Origin: an uncultured Photobacterium sp.
Lineage (GTDB): Bacteria; Pseudomonadota; Gammaproteobacteria; Enterobacterales; Vibrionaceae
Reading direction: 5' to 3'
Length of the DNA stretch: 64,000 nucleotides
Assembly (NCBI GenBank): GCA_947039005.1
Contig: CAMQXY010000003.1
Coordinates: forward strand, 1 to 64,000
A model generated the notes under the pieces. The model was not told the origin of the DNA. It worked only from the letters and a program-made list of their open reading frames with translations, and made no database searches. The translations under genes and the position numbers were made by a program. Each line of letters begins with the position of its first letter. Position 1 is the stretch's first letter. Positions 47,180 through 58,529 of this stretch are shown one piece after another.

Positions 47180-47925
47180 TAAATACTACTCTCCTGTTCC
47201 GCTTGCTCTACATCTTTTTGCATTTCAAGCTCTTCTTGATTGTTGGTGTCAATATCATCAAGCAAACTTGACTGACCTGACGCTTGCTGGTGTACCACGG
47301 CTTCACCGTCACGAATCAATCGTAACTGTGCTTCACGTACATCATCGCCAGTACGTACATCAGCGCCAAAACGGAATACAGATTCGCTGATACGGAACTT
47401 ACCATTCTCACCAATAGGGATCAGCATCCCTAGGCGACGTAAACGACGTAATGCTGTTTTAACTTTATCAAACAGCTTTTCACGATCAAGATCAGAGCCT
47501 GAAGCACGGTTAGTGACAAGTTTCATTAGCTTTTGTTCATCAGCTAAAACCAGTAACTCATCAAATAACTCTTGGTTAGTAAAGATACCTTCGTGCGCTA
47601 AACGCTCAGGGCTCAGATAAAGAAAACAAAGTACTTTACCTACTAGCATATCGATTTCAGATAATACCGAACGACCAATCAATGAGGTTGAACGCGGACG
47701 TAAGTATAAAAAGCCTTCAGGTGCGCGTATTAATTCTGCATTATAACGACGGTAAAACATCGCTAATTCTTTCTCAAACTCAATCAAGAAAGAATGATTA
47801 TCTAAATCTTCACTTGAAACATGGCGACCAGATCGCAAAGCGTTATCTAGCGCGGGGAAAAGTGGGTTAGCTATCGCTTTTGCCAACTTTTCAGGCATAA
47901 ATTCTTCAATATTTGTCAATGACAT
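47179..47925 (-). CDS. mukE: Condensin subunit MukE
   Basis: MukE binds MukF and regulates MukB head engagement. The family core is clear: [38 protein letters not shown] and [15 protein letters not shown]. The ATG at 47925 begins [15 protein letters not shown], matching the E. coli start MSSTNIE, and overlaps the mukF stop by 20 bp. It gives 248 residues (E. coli 234), with extra acidic residues at the C-terminus. A longer upstream frame is rejected. Strong coupling in the cmoM-mukFEB operon is expected. Confidence 0.96.
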   Translation of the reverse strand: MSLTNIEEFMPEKLAKAIANPLFPALDNALRSGRHVSSEDLDNHSFLIEFEKELAMFYRRYNAELIRAPEGFLYLRPRSTSLIGRSVLSEIDMLVGKVLCFLYLSPERLAHEGIFTNQELFDELLVLADEQKLMKLVTNRASGSDLDREKLFDKVKTALRRLRRLGMLIPIGENGKFRISESVFRFGADVRTGDDVREAQLRLIRDGEAVVHQQASGQSSLLDDIDTNNQEELEMQKDVEQAEQESSI

Positions 47926-49228
47926 GGGCTTGTACCTTGGCTCCGTATTCGTTAATTGCTTCCCAATCAGGCTGAATGGCATTGAAGTCAGCTTCGGAAT
48001 AACCCATCCTTACTGCCTGATCAATCACAATCCGCGCTAAATCAAAATGTTGTGCATACGGATGTTGTGCCAAATAATCTTTAAGTAATACACTTAGATT
48101 GATGGGTGCACCTGTTGCTTTATGTGCTTGTAACATCAAACCGACTTTCTCAGCCAATTGATCGTTAACCAAATCAAGCTCTTCAAATTCCATTTCACCA
48201 GGGACGATACCCGTTACTTCATCATCACGTAATATCAAGGTTTCATCACGCATATCAAGTAAACGTTCAGCATCAGCAAACGTCAGCAACCACGGCGCAT
48301 CAAAGTAATCTGTAACAGATTGACGAAGTCGTTGACTAAAGGCGCGGTTTTTATCCATATCAATCGCGGTACGAATAAATTTATGTACATGGCGATCATA
48401 GCCGATCCACAAATCAATCGTTTGTTGACCCCAACTAATAATACGATCGAGCTTCATTTGCAGGATATAAACCATGCCATCAACGAAGTCGAGATCATTA
48501 CGTCCTTGGGTTGCTTCTTGAATCGCGAGTAACTGACTCTGAAGCTGATCACCAGCGGCTTGCAATGTATCTTGTAACTCACGCAAGGTTGAAGATGTTT
48601 CATCAAGTAATGCTTCACAACTACTAATCGCTGCTTGCCAATCTTGATTTAATAACTCAGCAATATCGAGCTTAACTTGTTGTTGCTGCTCATCCATTGC
48701 ACGTTGGTTTAAATCAATACGGTCAAATATTTCAGCCACTGAGTATTTTAATACTGCATGCACATTTTGACGCCAATGCCTTTCATCACCGTCGTCTTGT
48801 GCTGCTGTCGCTGCTTTATTGATTTCATCTGCTACCATTGCTAATTGAATGGACAGTTTTAGCGTTGAGAACTCACGTTGTCGCACGTAGTAATCAGTAA
48901 TACCAAGTGCTAACGGACTTAGTCTATAAATACTAGCACCATCAGTAACCTCACTGGTAAAGCGTGAAATTAACCGCTGTCTTACCAATTCATTAATGGC
49001 GTTATTGGCGCGAAATGCCAGGGTTTCCTTGGTTTGGCCAAACATGTCGCTTACAATGCGAAATGCATCAACCAACTCACCTTCCCCTAGTTCCTCATCA
49101 AAGCGATCGCTACTTAACACCGCAATCGCTAACAAGAACGCCAGCCGCTCTGTTGGTAAATTAAGGGCAAACTCATTATTTTTGACCCAATTTACTAACT
49201 CAGGAACAGTCTGGGTAACTTCACTCAT
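47906..49228 (-). CDS. mukF: Kleisin subunit MukF
   Basis: MukF is the kleisin that bridges two MukB heads and binds MukE. The 440-residue product has an N-terminal winged-helix dimerisation domain (about 1-120, with [22 protein letters not shown]). A helical middle domain follows, with the conserved stretch [16 protein letters not shown]. The C-terminal winged helix is at 360-440. The length equals E. coli MukF (440). Its ATG overlaps the cmoM stop by 4 bp. Confidence 0.97.
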   Translation of the reverse strand: MSEVTQTVPELVNWVKNNEFALNLPTERLAFLLAIAVLSSDRFDEELGEGELVDAFRIVSDMFGQTKETLAFRANNAINELVRQRLISRFTSEVTDGASIYRLSPLALGITDYYVRQREFSTLKLSIQLAMVADEINKAATAAQDDGDERHWRQNVHAVLKYSVAEIFDRIDLNQRAMDEQQQQVKLDIAELLNQDWQAAISSCEALLDETSSTLRELQDTLQAAGDQLQSQLLAIQEATQGRNDLDFVDGMVYILQMKLDRIISWGQQTIDLWIGYDRHVHKFIRTAIDMDKNRAFSQRLRQSVTDYFDAPWLLTFADAERLLDMRDETLILRDDEVTGIVPGEMEFEELDLVNDQLAEKVGLMLQAHKATGAPINLSVLLKDYLAQHPYAQHFDLARIVIDQAVRMGYSEADFNAIQPDWEAINEYGAKVQAHVIDKY

Positions 49229-50058
49229 CCCTTGTCCTTATTGCTATTATTTAAATTTGTCATCAATGCTGACGTTGCCTCTGTGTGTGGCTTACGCGCA
49301 TACACATGAATATAACGACCTAATGACAAAAAAGGCTCCTGACGACAAAGCTTTTGCTCCATATCAAGAACTTGTTCAAAACTGTAATCACCCATTCGAT
49401 AGTTCTGCATATAATCATGGAATGTGCGTACGCCTGTTTTCCCCATTATGTCAAACCCAGCCTCAGTTAGACACTGATATACATCATCAGGTTTGATCCC
49501 TTGTTGAGGTTGTAGTTTAAACCGCTTACGGTGCGGCATACCTTGTTCTATATGGGTTAAATTTCCACAAATCAAGTTCTTAAACAGTAACCCGTTGTAG
49601 TTATAAAACATTACCGAGATAACCCCCCCCGGCTTCACGTTTTCTAACAAACCAGCCAATGTCGTAATCGGATCAGCGAGCCACTCCATAACCGCATGAA
49701 ATAAAATCAAATCTACGGGAGCTTCAATGTGATCACCAATATCTTGTATCGGTGAATGCACCAAGCGATATTGATCAACTAAACCGTTTTTAACAATTTC
49801 TTGTTCTGCTAATGTCAACATTTCGCTAGAAAGATCACATAACGTCACTTGATGTCCAAGCGCCGCTATTTTTTGAGATATTTGTCCTATGCCGCCACCA
49901 GCATCCAGTACTTGTAATGGCGAAGCACAATTCAATTCATTCAATATATATTCAATATCTTGCCAAACAACAACTTGTCTTATCTGGCCTTTCGCTGTGC
50001 CATAAATGTTATCAGCGAACTTTTTCGCCAAATCGTCAAAATTTCGGTCTTTTTTCAT
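49225..50058 (-). CDS. cmoM: tRNA 5-carboxymethoxyuridine methyltransferase
   Basis: CmoM (formerly SmtA) methylates cmo5U34 in tRNAs to mcmo5U. The 277-residue product has the class I SAM motif [18 protein letters not shown] (about 48-65), DLSSEML and [11 protein letters not shown]. The C-terminal half contains [14 protein letters not shown] and [21 protein letters not shown]. Position upstream of mukF is as in E. coli. The operon likely starts here. A short AT-rich region separates it from divergent elyC. Confidence 0.93.
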   Translation of the reverse strand: MKKDRNFDDLAKKFADNIYGTAKGQIRQVVVWQDIEYILNELNCASPLQVLDAGGGIGQISQKIAALGHQVTLCDLSSEMLTLAEQEIVKNGLVDQYRLVHSPIQDIGDHIEAPVDLILFHAVMEWLADPITTLAGLLENVKPGGVISVMFYNYNGLLFKNLICGNLTHIEQGMPHRKRFKLQPQQGIKPDDVYQCLTEAGFDIMGKTGVRTFHDYMQNYRMGDYSFEQVLDMEQKLCRQEPFLSLGRYIHVYARKPHTEATSALMTNLNNSNKDKG

Positions 50059-50177
50059 GGCTTATTTACGTTATGATAGCGACTCTAGAATGTGACTTAT
50101 TTTCTCACAAGCAGTAAAGGAATAAAGGCTTGTGATCGGTTTTATTGCTCAACTGCTGAAATTTCGGACGACATATT

Positions 50178-50984
50178 ATGTTTATACTAAAAAAAATCAT
50201 CTCTGCACTACTGATGCCGCTACCATTTCTATTAGTTGTGGGCGTTATTGGTTTGTGTGTACTGTGGTTTACACGCCGAAAAAAATTAGCCTCTATTTTG
50301 GTTAGTATCTCTTTAATTGGCATCTTTCTCTGTTCTTTCCAGCCATTAACAACATCATTACTACGCCCATTAGAGCAAGAAAATGCAGCTTTTGTCAGTA
50401 CCACTAAACCTATCAGTTACGTGATGGTTCTAGGCAGCGGCCAAATAATAGATAAAACGTTTCCAATCACTTCAGAATTATCTCAAACCGCAATTGCACG
50501 CTTAGTTGAAGGGATCCGTATTTTCCGCATGTATCCTGGCTCAAAACTGATTTTATCTGGTTATGGTGGCATTGCTTCTCATGGGATTAGCCACGCACGG
50601 TTAATGGCGCACTTAGCTATTGCTTTAGGTGTTAATAAGCGTGATATTTTATTGTTTGAATCAACCAAAGATACCAAAGAAGAAGCTTTCCAAGCAGCTG
50701 ATGTCGTTAAAGATAAAAATATGATCTTAGTAACCTCTGCCAGTCAAATGTCACGGGCGCTGTACTATTTCCATCAAGCTGGATTAAAACCGATTGCGGC
50801 GCCAACTAACTTTATGGCCAGTAATAAAATACGTGATTTTGTTCCTGACGCAACGTACCTAACACAAATGGAAATTATTGAGCACGAGCGTTTAGGTCAA
50901 TTATGGCAACGTATTACTACCAAATTATTAAACCCAAAAACTGAACATCAACAGGCTGAAAAAGTAAAACCTGAGACTTTATAG
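50178..50984 (+). CDS. elyC: ElyC (YcbC), envelope biogenesis factor
   Basis: A 268-residue DUF218 protein. It has two membrane segments (about 10-28 and 36-53) and a periplasmic DUF218 domain with YVMVLGSGQ, LILSGYGG and the ESTKDTKEEAFQAADVV stretch. In E. coli ElyC supports peptidoglycan assembly at low temperature and envelope homeostasis. It is divergent from cmoM, as in E. coli. The C-terminal tail is lysine/glutamate-rich. The ribosome site is weak. Confidence 0.9.
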   Translation: MFILKKIISALLMPLPFLLVVGVIGLCVLWFTRRKKLASILVSISLIGIFLCSFQPLTTSLLRPLEQENAAFVSTTKPISYVMVLGSGQIIDKTFPITSELSQTAIARLVEGIRIFRMYPGSKLILSGYGGIASHGISHARLMAHLAIALGVNKRDILLFESTKDTKEEAFQAADVVKDKNMILVTSASQMSRALYYFHQAGLKPIAAPTNFMASNKIRDFVPDATYLTQMEIIEHERLGQLWQRITTKLLNPKTEHQQAEKVKPETL

Positions 50985-51196
50985 GTTTTTCAATGTCATG
51001 TTTTCGTTAATTTATTAAAAGCCAGCAGCCCGATAATTCTGCCGTTGGCTTTTTTAAATCGTTCTCTTTTTGCATAACTATGAAACTCATACTCTTCAAG
51101 AATAACTTTTATCTTATTATTTCATTCTAATCTCAACATGCTTTACTGTATTTCATGGTAAAATAATGGCTTATTACTTAACAAAGAATTTAATTC

Positions 51197-51433
51197 ATGA
51201 AACTTTTAATCCGTAGCCTTTCTCGCAGTACAACTGAAGTTCAAATTCATAAAATGTTTGAAGAATTTGGCAAAATTAGTGCTTGTAATCTTGTATTAGA
51301 CGAGAAAACAGGTAAATCAAAAGGATTTGCATTTGTTGAAATGGCTGATGATGAACAAGCAATTCGTGCAATGAAAGCACTTCATGAAATGATGGTTGAT
51401 AAAAGCCGTATCCGTGTAAAAGTAGCTGAATAG
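51197..51433 (+). CDS. RRM-type RNA-binding protein
   Basis: A 78-residue single RNA recognition motif. RNP2 is LLIRSL (3-8) and RNP1 is KGFAFVEM (42-49), both with the aromatic residues that stack on RNA. Such small RRMs occur in cyanobacteria and in Vibrio and Shewanella and bind single-stranded RNA. In this group the targets are little known. It has its own promoter region and a strong terminator shared with kdsB. Confidence 0.92.
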   Translation: MKLLIRSLSRSTTEVQIHKMFEEFGKISACNLVLDEKTGKSKGFAFVEMADDEQAIRAMKALHEMMVDKSRIRVKVAE

Positions 51434-51462
51434 TCCATTCTTGATTGGTTTTATTTAGAAAC

Positions 51463-51495
51463 AAAAAAACCGAGTAAATAATACTCGGTTTTTTT
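51463..51495. terminator. Bidirectional terminator between the RRM gene and kdsB
   Basis: An 11-bp stem (AAAACCGAGTA with TACTCGGTTTT) has a 5-nt loop and T/A-runs on both sides. It closes the RRM gene and the minus-strand lipid A operon. Confidence 0.92.
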
Positions 51496-51532
51496 ATGAT
51501 ACTGAGATCGCTGTCATTTATTAGCTATTTTG

Positions 51533-52279
51533 CTAACTCACTAACTGACGTACTTTTTCTAAGTCTTCTGGTGTATCAACCCCTGCCGGAGGCGCGTCAA
51601 TCGCGACATCAACATGAATTTTTTCACCATACCAAAGCACTCGAAGCTGCTCTAATGATTCAATCTGCTCCAACGGGCTTGGTTGCCAATTGATGTAGGT
51701 ATTAATAAACCCTGCACGATAAGCATAAATCCCAATATGACGTAATAGATTATGATGCACAATACGCGGTTGCTGGGCGAAGTTATCACGATCCCAAGGA
51801 ATAGCGGCGCGACTAAAATACAGTGCATAACCGTCTTTATCCGTCACAACCTTTACAGCATTAGGGTTAAAAATTTCATCATGATGATCAATCTCTACCG
51901 CTAATGTTGCCATTGGTGCATTAAAGTTTGCGATGTTATCGGCAACTTGGCGAATAATTGTATCAGGAATCAGTGGCTCATCACCTTGTACATTGACCAC
52001 AATATGATCATCTGCAAGTTGATATTTAGCCACCACTTCAGCTAAACGCTCAGTGCCTGATTGATGATCTGCGCGTGTTAAACACACTTCACCACCAAAG
52101 CCTTGTACAACATCCACAATACGTTGATCATCTGTTGCTACAATGACTTGATCGGCACCAGACTTACACGCTTGTTCATATACCCATTGCACCATAGGCT
52201 TGCCCGCAATATCAGCTAACGGTTTACCCGGTAAACGAGTTGATTGGTAACGTGCGGGAATAATAACGGTAAATGCCAT
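51533..52279 (-). CDS. kdsB: CMP-Kdo synthetase
   Basis: KdsB activates Kdo as CMP-Kdo for lipopolysaccharide. The 248-residue product has the N-terminal nucleotide-binding pattern [25 protein letters not shown], and [10 protein letters not shown] in the middle. The length matches E. coli (248). The ATG overlaps the stop of the small ycaR gene by 1 base (TAATG). It is the last gene of comEC-msbA-lpxK-ycaR-kdsB. Confidence 0.97.
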   Translation of the reverse strand: MAFTVIIPARYQSTRLPGKPLADIAGKPMVQWVYEQACKSGADQVIVATDDQRIVDVVQGFGGEVCLTRADHQSGTERLAEVVAKYQLADDHIVVNVQGDEPLIPDTIIRQVADNIANFNAPMATLAVEIDHHDEIFNPNAVKVVTDKDGYALYFSRAAIPWDRDNFAQQPRIVHHNLLRHIGIYAYRAGFINTYINWQPSPLEQIESLEQLRVLWYGEKIHVDVAIDAPPAGVDTPEDLEKVRQLVS

Positions 52280-52458
52280 TACTTAACCTCGTCAGAACTT
52301 ATTGTGCGCGCTTCTGAATCAAGTAGAACTGGAATACCGTCATCGATAGGATAAGCAAGACGATCAAACTTACACACTAATTCATTATTTTCTTTATCGA
52401 AACTCAGCTTGCCTTTACATACAGGGCAAGCAACGATTTCAAGCAGACGGTGATCCAT
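52279..52458 (-). CDS. ycaR: Trm112-family protein YcaR
   Basis: A 59-residue protein beginning [18 protein letters not shown], very close to E. coli YcaR (60 residues). It has the CPVC pair (11-14) and Cys29, a zinc-ribbon-like remnant, and DGIPVLL near the end. The gene was read by hand; it overlaps the lpxK end by 20 bp and the kdsB start by 1 bp. Trm112-like proteins stabilise methyltransferases; the partner in bacteria is unclear. Coupled translation with both neighbours is expected. Confidence 0.93.
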   Translation of the reverse strand: MDHRLLEIVACPVCKGKLSFDKENNELVCKFDRLAYPIDDGIPVLLDSEARTISSDEVK

Positions 52459-53473
52459 ACTTTTCCTTAACCTCTATAATCCGTTTAATAATAGCTGATG
52501 CTTGCGGCTCAGAGATAACTGCATCAACAGGCAGATACCACCAATTATCCTCAGCAAATGAGTAACATTTTACTGCATCTTTTTCAGTCATTACTAAATG
52601 TTGCCCTTGTTGGGCTAAATCTAACAATGTTTGTTGAGTAAATGCTTGATGATCAGCAAAAGGCTGACATACAACAGGATTTACCCCTAATGCTTCTAAC
52701 GTTGCAAAAAATCGGGGTGGATGACCAATACCCGCCATCGCAACAACCGCAGTCAATGACGTTGCAGCACAACGAGCGCCAGTTTTAATATTAATTAATT
52801 CTGACGGTGCTAAATACATCGCAGCTTCGTTTGGCTGTGCTTGACCACCGTTACAAATAAGAAAATCAACCTCATTTAAACGCTGGCAGGATTCTCGTAA
52901 TGGACCTAATGGCAATAAGTGTTGGTTACCAAATCGACGTTGACCATCAATAACAACCAATTCAAGATCACGCGCCAATGCATAATGCTGTAAGCCATCA
53001 TCAGTAATAATGACATCAACATCATGTTTCAATAGTAGCTTTACCGCCTCACTTCGCACGGGTGCAACCGCAACCGGAACCCCTGTACGGCGACGAATTA
53101 ATACAGGCTCATCGCCGGCAATATCGGTACGGGTATCACTCTCAACAAAATAAGGATAATACGGCGCTTTACCACCATAACCACGCGAGACAACACCAGG
53201 TTTTAGCCCTTGTGCTAATAACTGCTCGACTAACCACACCACGACGGGGGTTTTACCGTTACCACCAGCAGTAATATTACCGACAATAACAACAGGAACA
53301 GGCGCTCGATAGGCTATTTTTTTACCGTCAACGTATTGCCGCCGTTTACGGCGGCTAATAGCGCCAAACAACTGACTGAGTGGCCATAATAATGGCCACA
53401 ACAGTAAATAGACAATCCGCGCTTTACCCTTAATGGCTGTGTGATACCACATAGCTTCAATCAAAGCAGCCAC
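52439..53473 (-). CDS. lpxK: Tetraacyldisaccharide 4'-kinase
   Basis: LpxK phosphorylates the 4' position of the lipid A disaccharide at the inner membrane. The 344-residue protein has an N-terminal membrane segment. The Walker A region is [19 protein letters not shown] and the DDGLQHYAL motif are also conserved. The chosen start is GTG at 53473, 2 bp after msbA; TTG at 53464 would give the family-like MIEAMW start. The gene belongs to the msbA-lpxK-ycaR-kdsB operon. Confidence 0.95.
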   Translation of the reverse strand: MAALIEAMWYHTAIKGKARIVYLLLWPLLWPLSQLFGAISRRKRRQYVDGKKIAYRAPVPVVIVGNITAGGNGKTPVVVWLVEQLLAQGLKPGVVSRGYGGKAPYYPYFVESDTRTDIAGDEPVLIRRRTGVPVAVAPVRSEAVKLLLKHDVDVIITDDGLQHYALARDLELVVIDGQRRFGNQHLLPLGPLRESCQRLNEVDFLICNGGQAQPNEAAMYLAPSELINIKTGARCAATSLTAVVAMAGIGHPPRFFATLEALGVNPVVCQPFADHQAFTQQTLLDLAQQGQHLVMTEKDAVKCYSFAEDNWWYLPVDAVISEPQASAIIKRIIEVKEKYGSPSA

Positions 53474-53475
53474 AA

Positions 53476-55233
53476 TTAATCACCAAATTGAATCCGATGG
53501 AGTTGAGCATAAGCACCATTCTGGCTAATTAATTCACCATGAGTACCACGTTCAATAATTTCACCATCATCGACCACTAATATCTGATCAGCATTTTCAA
53601 TAGTAGATAGGCGGTGAGCAATCACGAGTACAGTACGATCTTTTTGCAACTCATCCAGTGCCTGTTGAATCGCACGTTCTGATTCAGTATCTAACGCTGA
53701 CGTTGCCTCATCAAGTACAAGCACTGGTGCATTACGTAATAAGGCACGTGCAATCGCTAAACGTTGACGTTGTCCACCCGATAAGCTCACACCATTTTCA
53801 CCAATAATAGTATCCAGCCCATGCTGCATGTCCTTAATAAAGTCCATCGCATAAGCTAGCTCTGCTACCCGTTCAATATCAGCACGGGTATATTCACCAC
53901 CGCTGGCATAGGCAATATTATTGGCAATAGTATCGTTGAATAAATGCACGTTTTGTGAAACTACTGCAACCTGAGAACGTAAATTTGATAACGTGTAATC
54001 TTGTAACTCAACGCCATCTAAGCGTAGATCACCAGAATCAATATCATAAAAACGCGTCAGTAAGTTAGCAATGGTACTTTTACCTGAACCAGATCGGCCC
54101 ACAAGCGCCACAGTTTTACCCGCAGGAAGTTCAAAACTAACGTTACGTAGTGCTGGCGTATCTTTGGTTGGATATGTAAAAGTGACATCTTGTACTGATA
54201 CATCACCTTTAACACGCTTAACTTCATGTTTACCGTTATCTTTTTCGGTTTCTAAATCCATTAACTCAAACAATGTATGACACGCAGCCATACCACGTTG
54301 GAACTGAGAAGTAACATTCGTTAATGATTTTAATGGACGCATCAAACCAAACATCGCACCAAATACTACCGCAAATGTACCCGGCGTTAATGTTTCTCGT
54401 AATGATGGCGTATTAGCTAAAATCAGTACCACAACTAATGCAAGCGAAGCAATAATTTGAATTATCGGGTTAGCTATCGCTTGTGCAGAAACAAGCTTCA
54501 TGCTTTGACGACGCATTGAGTTACTTACGTAATCAAAACGTTCTTTCTCAACCTGTTGACCACCATAGCTTAATACGACTTTATGGCCTTTTAGCATCTG
54601 CTCAGCTGATGAGGTAACAGAACCCATCGCATCTTGCATACTACGAGATATCTTACGAAAGCGTTTTGATACGATACTAATACTGATAGCAACCACTGGC
54701 GCAATCACGATCAAAATAGCCGATAACTGCCAGCTATTCCAAAACATCAGTACCATTAAACCAATAATCGATGCACCTTCACGAACAATACTCACAAGAG
54801 CACTACTGGTTGCAGAGGCAACTTGCTCAGAGTCATAAGTAATGCGTGATAATAATGCACCCGATGCTTCTTTATCGAAGAATGCCACTGGCATTTTCAT
54901 AAAATGCTGAAATAACTGACGACGAAGGCTCATCACAACATTGCCAGAAACCCAAGATAAACAATAGGTTGACACAAAACCACTGACGCCACGCATGATC
55001 ATTAAGCCAACCAGATAGATAGGCATCATGGCAAGAAAACCTGAGTCCATGCTATCAAATCCACCAAAACTTTTATCGAGTAATGGTTTGATCATCGACA
55101 GCATCAAGGTATCACCAGCAGCATTAATAATCAGCGCAATAACGGAGACAATAAGACCTGCTTTATAGATCTTGATATAAGGCCACAGTCTTTTATAAGT
55201 ATCTTTGGTTGATTTTTCTATTGATTGCGTCAT
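53476..55233 (-). CDS. msbA: Lipid A flippase MsbA
   Basis: A homodimeric ABC half-transporter that flips core lipid A across the inner membrane. The 585-residue product has six membrane helices (about 20-310). The ATPase has Walker [10 protein letters not shown] (about 376), LSGGQRQR and [12 protein letters not shown]. The length fits E. coli (582). The start chosen is the ATG at 55233; a TTG three codons upstream is less likely. LpxK follows after 2 bp, linking lipid A synthesis and export. Confidence 0.96.
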   Translation of the reverse strand: MTQSIEKSTKDTYKRLWPYIKIYKAGLIVSVIALIINAAGDTLMLSMIKPLLDKSFGGFDSMDSGFLAMMPIYLVGLMIMRGVSGFVSTYCLSWVSGNVVMSLRRQLFQHFMKMPVAFFDKEASGALLSRITYDSEQVASATSSALVSIVREGASIIGLMVLMFWNSWQLSAILIVIAPVVAISISIVSKRFRKISRSMQDAMGSVTSSAEQMLKGHKVVLSYGGQQVEKERFDYVSNSMRRQSMKLVSAQAIANPIIQIIASLALVVVLILANTPSLRETLTPGTFAVVFGAMFGLMRPLKSLTNVTSQFQRGMAACHTLFELMDLETEKDNGKHEVKRVKGDVSVQDVTFTYPTKDTPALRNVSFELPAGKTVALVGRSGSGKSTIANLLTRFYDIDSGDLRLDGVELQDYTLSNLRSQVAVVSQNVHLFNDTIANNIAYASGGEYTRADIERVAELAYAMDFIKDMQHGLDTIIGENGVSLSGGQRQRLAIARALLRNAPVLVLDEATSALDTESERAIQQALDELQKDRTVLVIAHRLSTIENADQILVVDDGEIIERGTHGELISQNGAYAQLHRIQFGD

Positions 55234-55373
55234 GAATGCCAATTTTTATGAAATACATTACCGCTATTCTACCCTTAACATTGCTATCAACCAAATTTGT
55301 CCACAATCCTTTTTTGTTTAATGGCTTTTTATGCTCATAAAAACAACAATAAACACCTCAACTATCTATTAAT

Positions 55374-57668
55374 TCATTCTTTGGTTAGCCATTGCGGTCG
55401 AAACCATGTTTGTCCATCATGATAACGTTGTTGTTGTACACTGTAGTTCTTCGAATTAATATTTACCGTTAATTGACCACTATCTTGTGTACTTATCCAA
55501 TCAACATTATTAGTTTGATAGCGTTTTTTAATCGCTGCAGACGGTAAACCCCATGGATTAAAATAACCAATTGATACCATTGCTAACGATGGCTGTACCG
55601 CATCAAGTAAGGTTTGTGTTGAAGACGTACTACTACCATGATGTGGTACCACAATAATATCGGCTTGCCAATCTTGTGCCTGCGTTAGCATGACTAATTC
55701 TGACTTGGCATCGATATCCCCTGTTAATAAAACACTCGGCCCTTTGCCATTTATCGCTTGAATACGAATCACACAGGAATCTGAATTAGCTGCTCGTTGC
55801 ATTGCTTTTGGTGGCCATTTAACTGAAAACTCAAGACCTTGCCATTGCCATGTTTGACCAATTATACATTCAGAAAAACCTACCCGTTGATCACTACTGT
55901 ATTTTTCTAAAGGTTGATAACGTTGTAAAAGATAATCGCTACCTCCAGCATGATCACTATCAGCATGACTCAACACCAACCCATCAATAGTCGATATTCC
56001 CTTATAAGCTAATATTGGTGTTATAACCGATTTAGCAATACTGTTTTCATCCCACGCATTACCCGTATCATAGATAAATACTCGTTGCTGCTTTTCTATG
56101 ACTATCGCTAACCCATGGCCTACATCTAACACGGAAAGCGTCCATGCTGGTGATTTATGCTCATTCCAACGCCAACTAAAAAGCAGAAAAACGATACTGG
56201 TATAAATCCAACGAAAATATACTAACGGCAAGAATTGCCATGACACAGAAACCATCGCAATGAATCCCAACCATGGCGTTATCGAAGCCGGTAACATCAT
56301 CCATGCCCCTTGACTCCAAGCTGCTATTTTCAAAACAGGTATTAATGAAAAATCAGCAATAAGCCAACACAATGACGATAACCAAGGCCACCATGGCGTT
56401 ATAACACCGATTAACACGAGAGGAACCGTAATCATACTGATCCAAGGAACAGCAATAACATTCGTCAATGGTGCAGCTAAAGATACCCCGCCAAACCACC
56501 ACCATTGGATCGGTAACATAAGTAACAGTAAGTACCCCTGCACCTTACATACATATTTTAACCGCAGAAACCAACGCTGATACCACGGTAAAGCGCCCAA
56601 GGTTAGCGAATGCTCCATCATAATCATGACTAAAAAAATGGTAACGGCACCAAAAGATAACCAAAATCCTGCGCTATAGCTGACAAAAGGATCCCATAAT
56701 AAACATAAACCTAATGTCACCAATAAAACTTGCCAAGGTAGCCAATAAATTGCACTTATTCGTGATATGCCAACGATTAAGCACATTAATAGTGCACGAA
56801 TTGTGGGTAAACCAAATCCAGCAAGCCATGCATAACCAAAAGCAAACACTAACCCACATAATAACGGTAGCCATAACCAATACTGTGTTTGTGGCAAACA
56901 TAATCGTAATAGATAACCCAACCACCACCCTATTAACATCGCAAGCCCAATATGTAACCCTGAAATGGCTAATAAATGCGCTAACCCACTATCACGTAAA
57001 TAAATCCAATCCTGAGCCTCAAGCCCATCTCTAAGACCAAACGTTAGAGCCGTTAAATAGCTTTGATTGCGAGTATTTTTGAGTAACGGGGTAATTTTAT
57101 CTAACCATTGTTGACGTAATGAAATAGAAGAGGGTAAACGCGTAGGCAATACACTATTCCCCATTAATACAATGGCACGACCATGAATACTACGGCTCAA
57201 TGCATATTGTTCAACATCAAATCCAGCTTGATTAACTCGCCCAACAATACGGCTTAATCTAACCGGTAAACGCCATATTTGCCCTTGTTTCAATGGTGGT
57301 GCATCTTTCCATAAAACCATCAATCGTAGCGGGAATATAAAATCAACATTTGGTGAAGAACGATTAAGCACCCTTACTTCAAAATTCTCTGTGGGTATAT
57401 TTTCATTAAAAAGCGTACTAATGCTTACATCTATGATAATATTAGTTCTGTCTTTTTGAATACTATCTATATCGTTAATATATTGATTAGCATCAAAAAC
57501 AGCCCACAATATAGCGAGCGAAAAGCAAATAACAATAACATTTCGATACACTATAAATATAATGACACCCGAAACTATTAGTAACAGTAAATACCAGTAC
57601 GGTGGCAATATATTGAAAAAATGTAACGATAGAAAACCGCTTATACTCGCTATAAATATTTGAACCAT
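55374..57668 (-). CDS. comEC: ComEC/Rec2 DNA uptake channel
   Basis: A 764-residue inner-membrane protein that moves single-stranded DNA into the cell during natural transformation. The N-terminal region has membrane helices and a DUF4131-type domain. The competence domain follows (HLLAISGLHIGLAMLIGWW, here as LAISGLHIGLA). The C-terminal metallo-beta-lactamase domain has the motifs LSHADSDHAGG, LTGDID and VPHHGSSTS. All parts are present and intact. It lies 140 bp upstream of msbA, as in E. coli (ycaI), and is divergent from the DUF2062 gene. Confidence 0.95.
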   Translation of the reverse strand: MVQIFIASISGFLSLHFFNILPPYWYLLLLIVSGVIIFIVYRNVIVICFSLAILWAVFDANQYINDIDSIQKDRTNIIIDVSISTLFNENIPTENFEVRVLNRSSPNVDFIFPLRLMVLWKDAPPLKQGQIWRLPVRLSRIVGRVNQAGFDVEQYALSRSIHGRAIVLMGNSVLPTRLPSSISLRQQWLDKITPLLKNTRNQSYLTALTFGLRDGLEAQDWIYLRDSGLAHLLAISGLHIGLAMLIGWWLGYLLRLCLPQTQYWLWLPLLCGLVFAFGYAWLAGFGLPTIRALLMCLIVGISRISAIYWLPWQVLLVTLGLCLLWDPFVSYSAGFWLSFGAVTIFLVMIMMEHSLTLGALPWYQRWFLRLKYVCKVQGYLLLLMLPIQWWWFGGVSLAAPLTNVIAVPWISMITVPLVLIGVITPWWPWLSSLCWLIADFSLIPVLKIAAWSQGAWMMLPASITPWLGFIAMVSVSWQFLPLVYFRWIYTSIVFLLFSWRWNEHKSPAWTLSVLDVGHGLAIVIEKQQRVFIYDTGNAWDENSIAKSVITPILAYKGISTIDGLVLSHADSDHAGGSDYLLQRYQPLEKYSSDQRVGFSECIIGQTWQWQGLEFSVKWPPKAMQRAANSDSCVIRIQAINGKGPSVLLTGDIDAKSELVMLTQAQDWQADIIVVPHHGSSTSSTQTLLDAVQPSLAMVSIGYFNPWGLPSAAIKKRYQTNNVDWISTQDSGQLTVNINSKNYSVQQQRYHDGQTWFRPQWLTKE

Positions 57669-57700
57669 ATGGCCTTAGCCAGTTTTTAAAAAAAATTATT

Positions 57701-58225
57701 ATGCCAAGACATTTCATTAAAAAATTTCTGCCTAGCCATGAAGTCATTAAACGCCAAAAAGCGTTAAAAATATTTGGGAATTTACTTTATAACCCTAACC
57801 TATGGTGTCTAAACCGCCGATCTGCCTCTGGTGCGTTTGCTGTTGGGTTATTCATGGCTTTTGTCCCACTTCCAAGTCAAATGCTGATGGCTGCTGGCCT
57901 GGCTATTATGTTTGGCGTAAATCTACCGCTTTCGGTCGCACTGGTATGGGTGAGTAACCCAGTCACAATGCCGGTACTTTTTTATGGCGCCTATAAATTA
58001 GGAGCTTGGGTGCTGCATAGCCCTGATGTTGGTTTTCACTTTGAATTAACATGGGATTTCCTTTTAAATCAAATGAGTCAAATCGGCCCCCCATTTTTAT
58101 TAGGATGCTTTATTTGTAGCGTCTTAAGTGCTTTAATCGGCTACTTCGGTATTCGAGGGCTATGGCGATATTCCGTTGTACGTAGTTGGAACCGACGTAA
58201 ATTTCGGATACCTAAAACTCGTTAA
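57701..58225 (+). CDS. DUF2062 membrane protein
   Basis: A 174-residue protein of the DUF2062 family, with three to four hydrophobic segments and the typical pattern ASGAFAVGLFMAFVPLPSQM followed by WVSNPVTMPVLFY. The termini are basic. Its function is unknown. It is divergent from comEC with only 32 bp between the starts, so the promoters must overlap. A long hairpin follows the stop. Confidence 0.9.
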   Translation: MPRHFIKKFLPSHEVIKRQKALKIFGNLLYNPNLWCLNRRSASGAFAVGLFMAFVPLPSQMLMAAGLAIMFGVNLPLSVALVWVSNPVTMPVLFYGAYKLGAWVLHSPDVGFHFELTWDFLLNQMSQIGPPFLLGCFICSVLSALIGYFGIRGLWRYSVVRSWNRRKFRIPKTR

Positions 58226-58240
58226 CGGTTGTTTAGTTAT

Positions 58241-58276
58241 AACAATAAAACTCCATAACTCTGGAGTTTTATTGTT
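58241..58276 (+). terminator. Long hairpin after the DUF2062 gene
   Basis: A perfect 15-bp stem (58241-58255 with 58262-58276) has a 6-nt loop. The T-tract comes a few bases later (after 58280), so it acts as a terminator or mRNA-end stabiliser. Downstream to 58529 no gene is supported; the hdeD-like promoter should lie there. Confidence 0.7.
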
Positions 58277-58529
58277 AACGTCCTTTTTTTTGAGAAATCA
58301 CCGACATCTATCCCTACCAACATACCTTCTGTTTTCACGATTAACCGATTCAACGCACGTTTATCCCTCTTTTCTCCTCAAGTAATACCATTAAGAACTT
58401 ATATTGCTAATGAGTTGCATTTTATTCCTAGTAATAATTATGGTTAGGTCTACTATTAGAAAATAAAATACATCTTTAAATAGCAATAACTTACCTAACA
58501 ATTAATAATTTAAATAAAAGGAAATTAAG

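Noticed and set aside
58176..58385. 69-codon plus-strand frame running past the DUF2062 stop
   Set aside because: It overlaps the DUF2062 gene and crosses the long terminator hairpin; a shadow frame.
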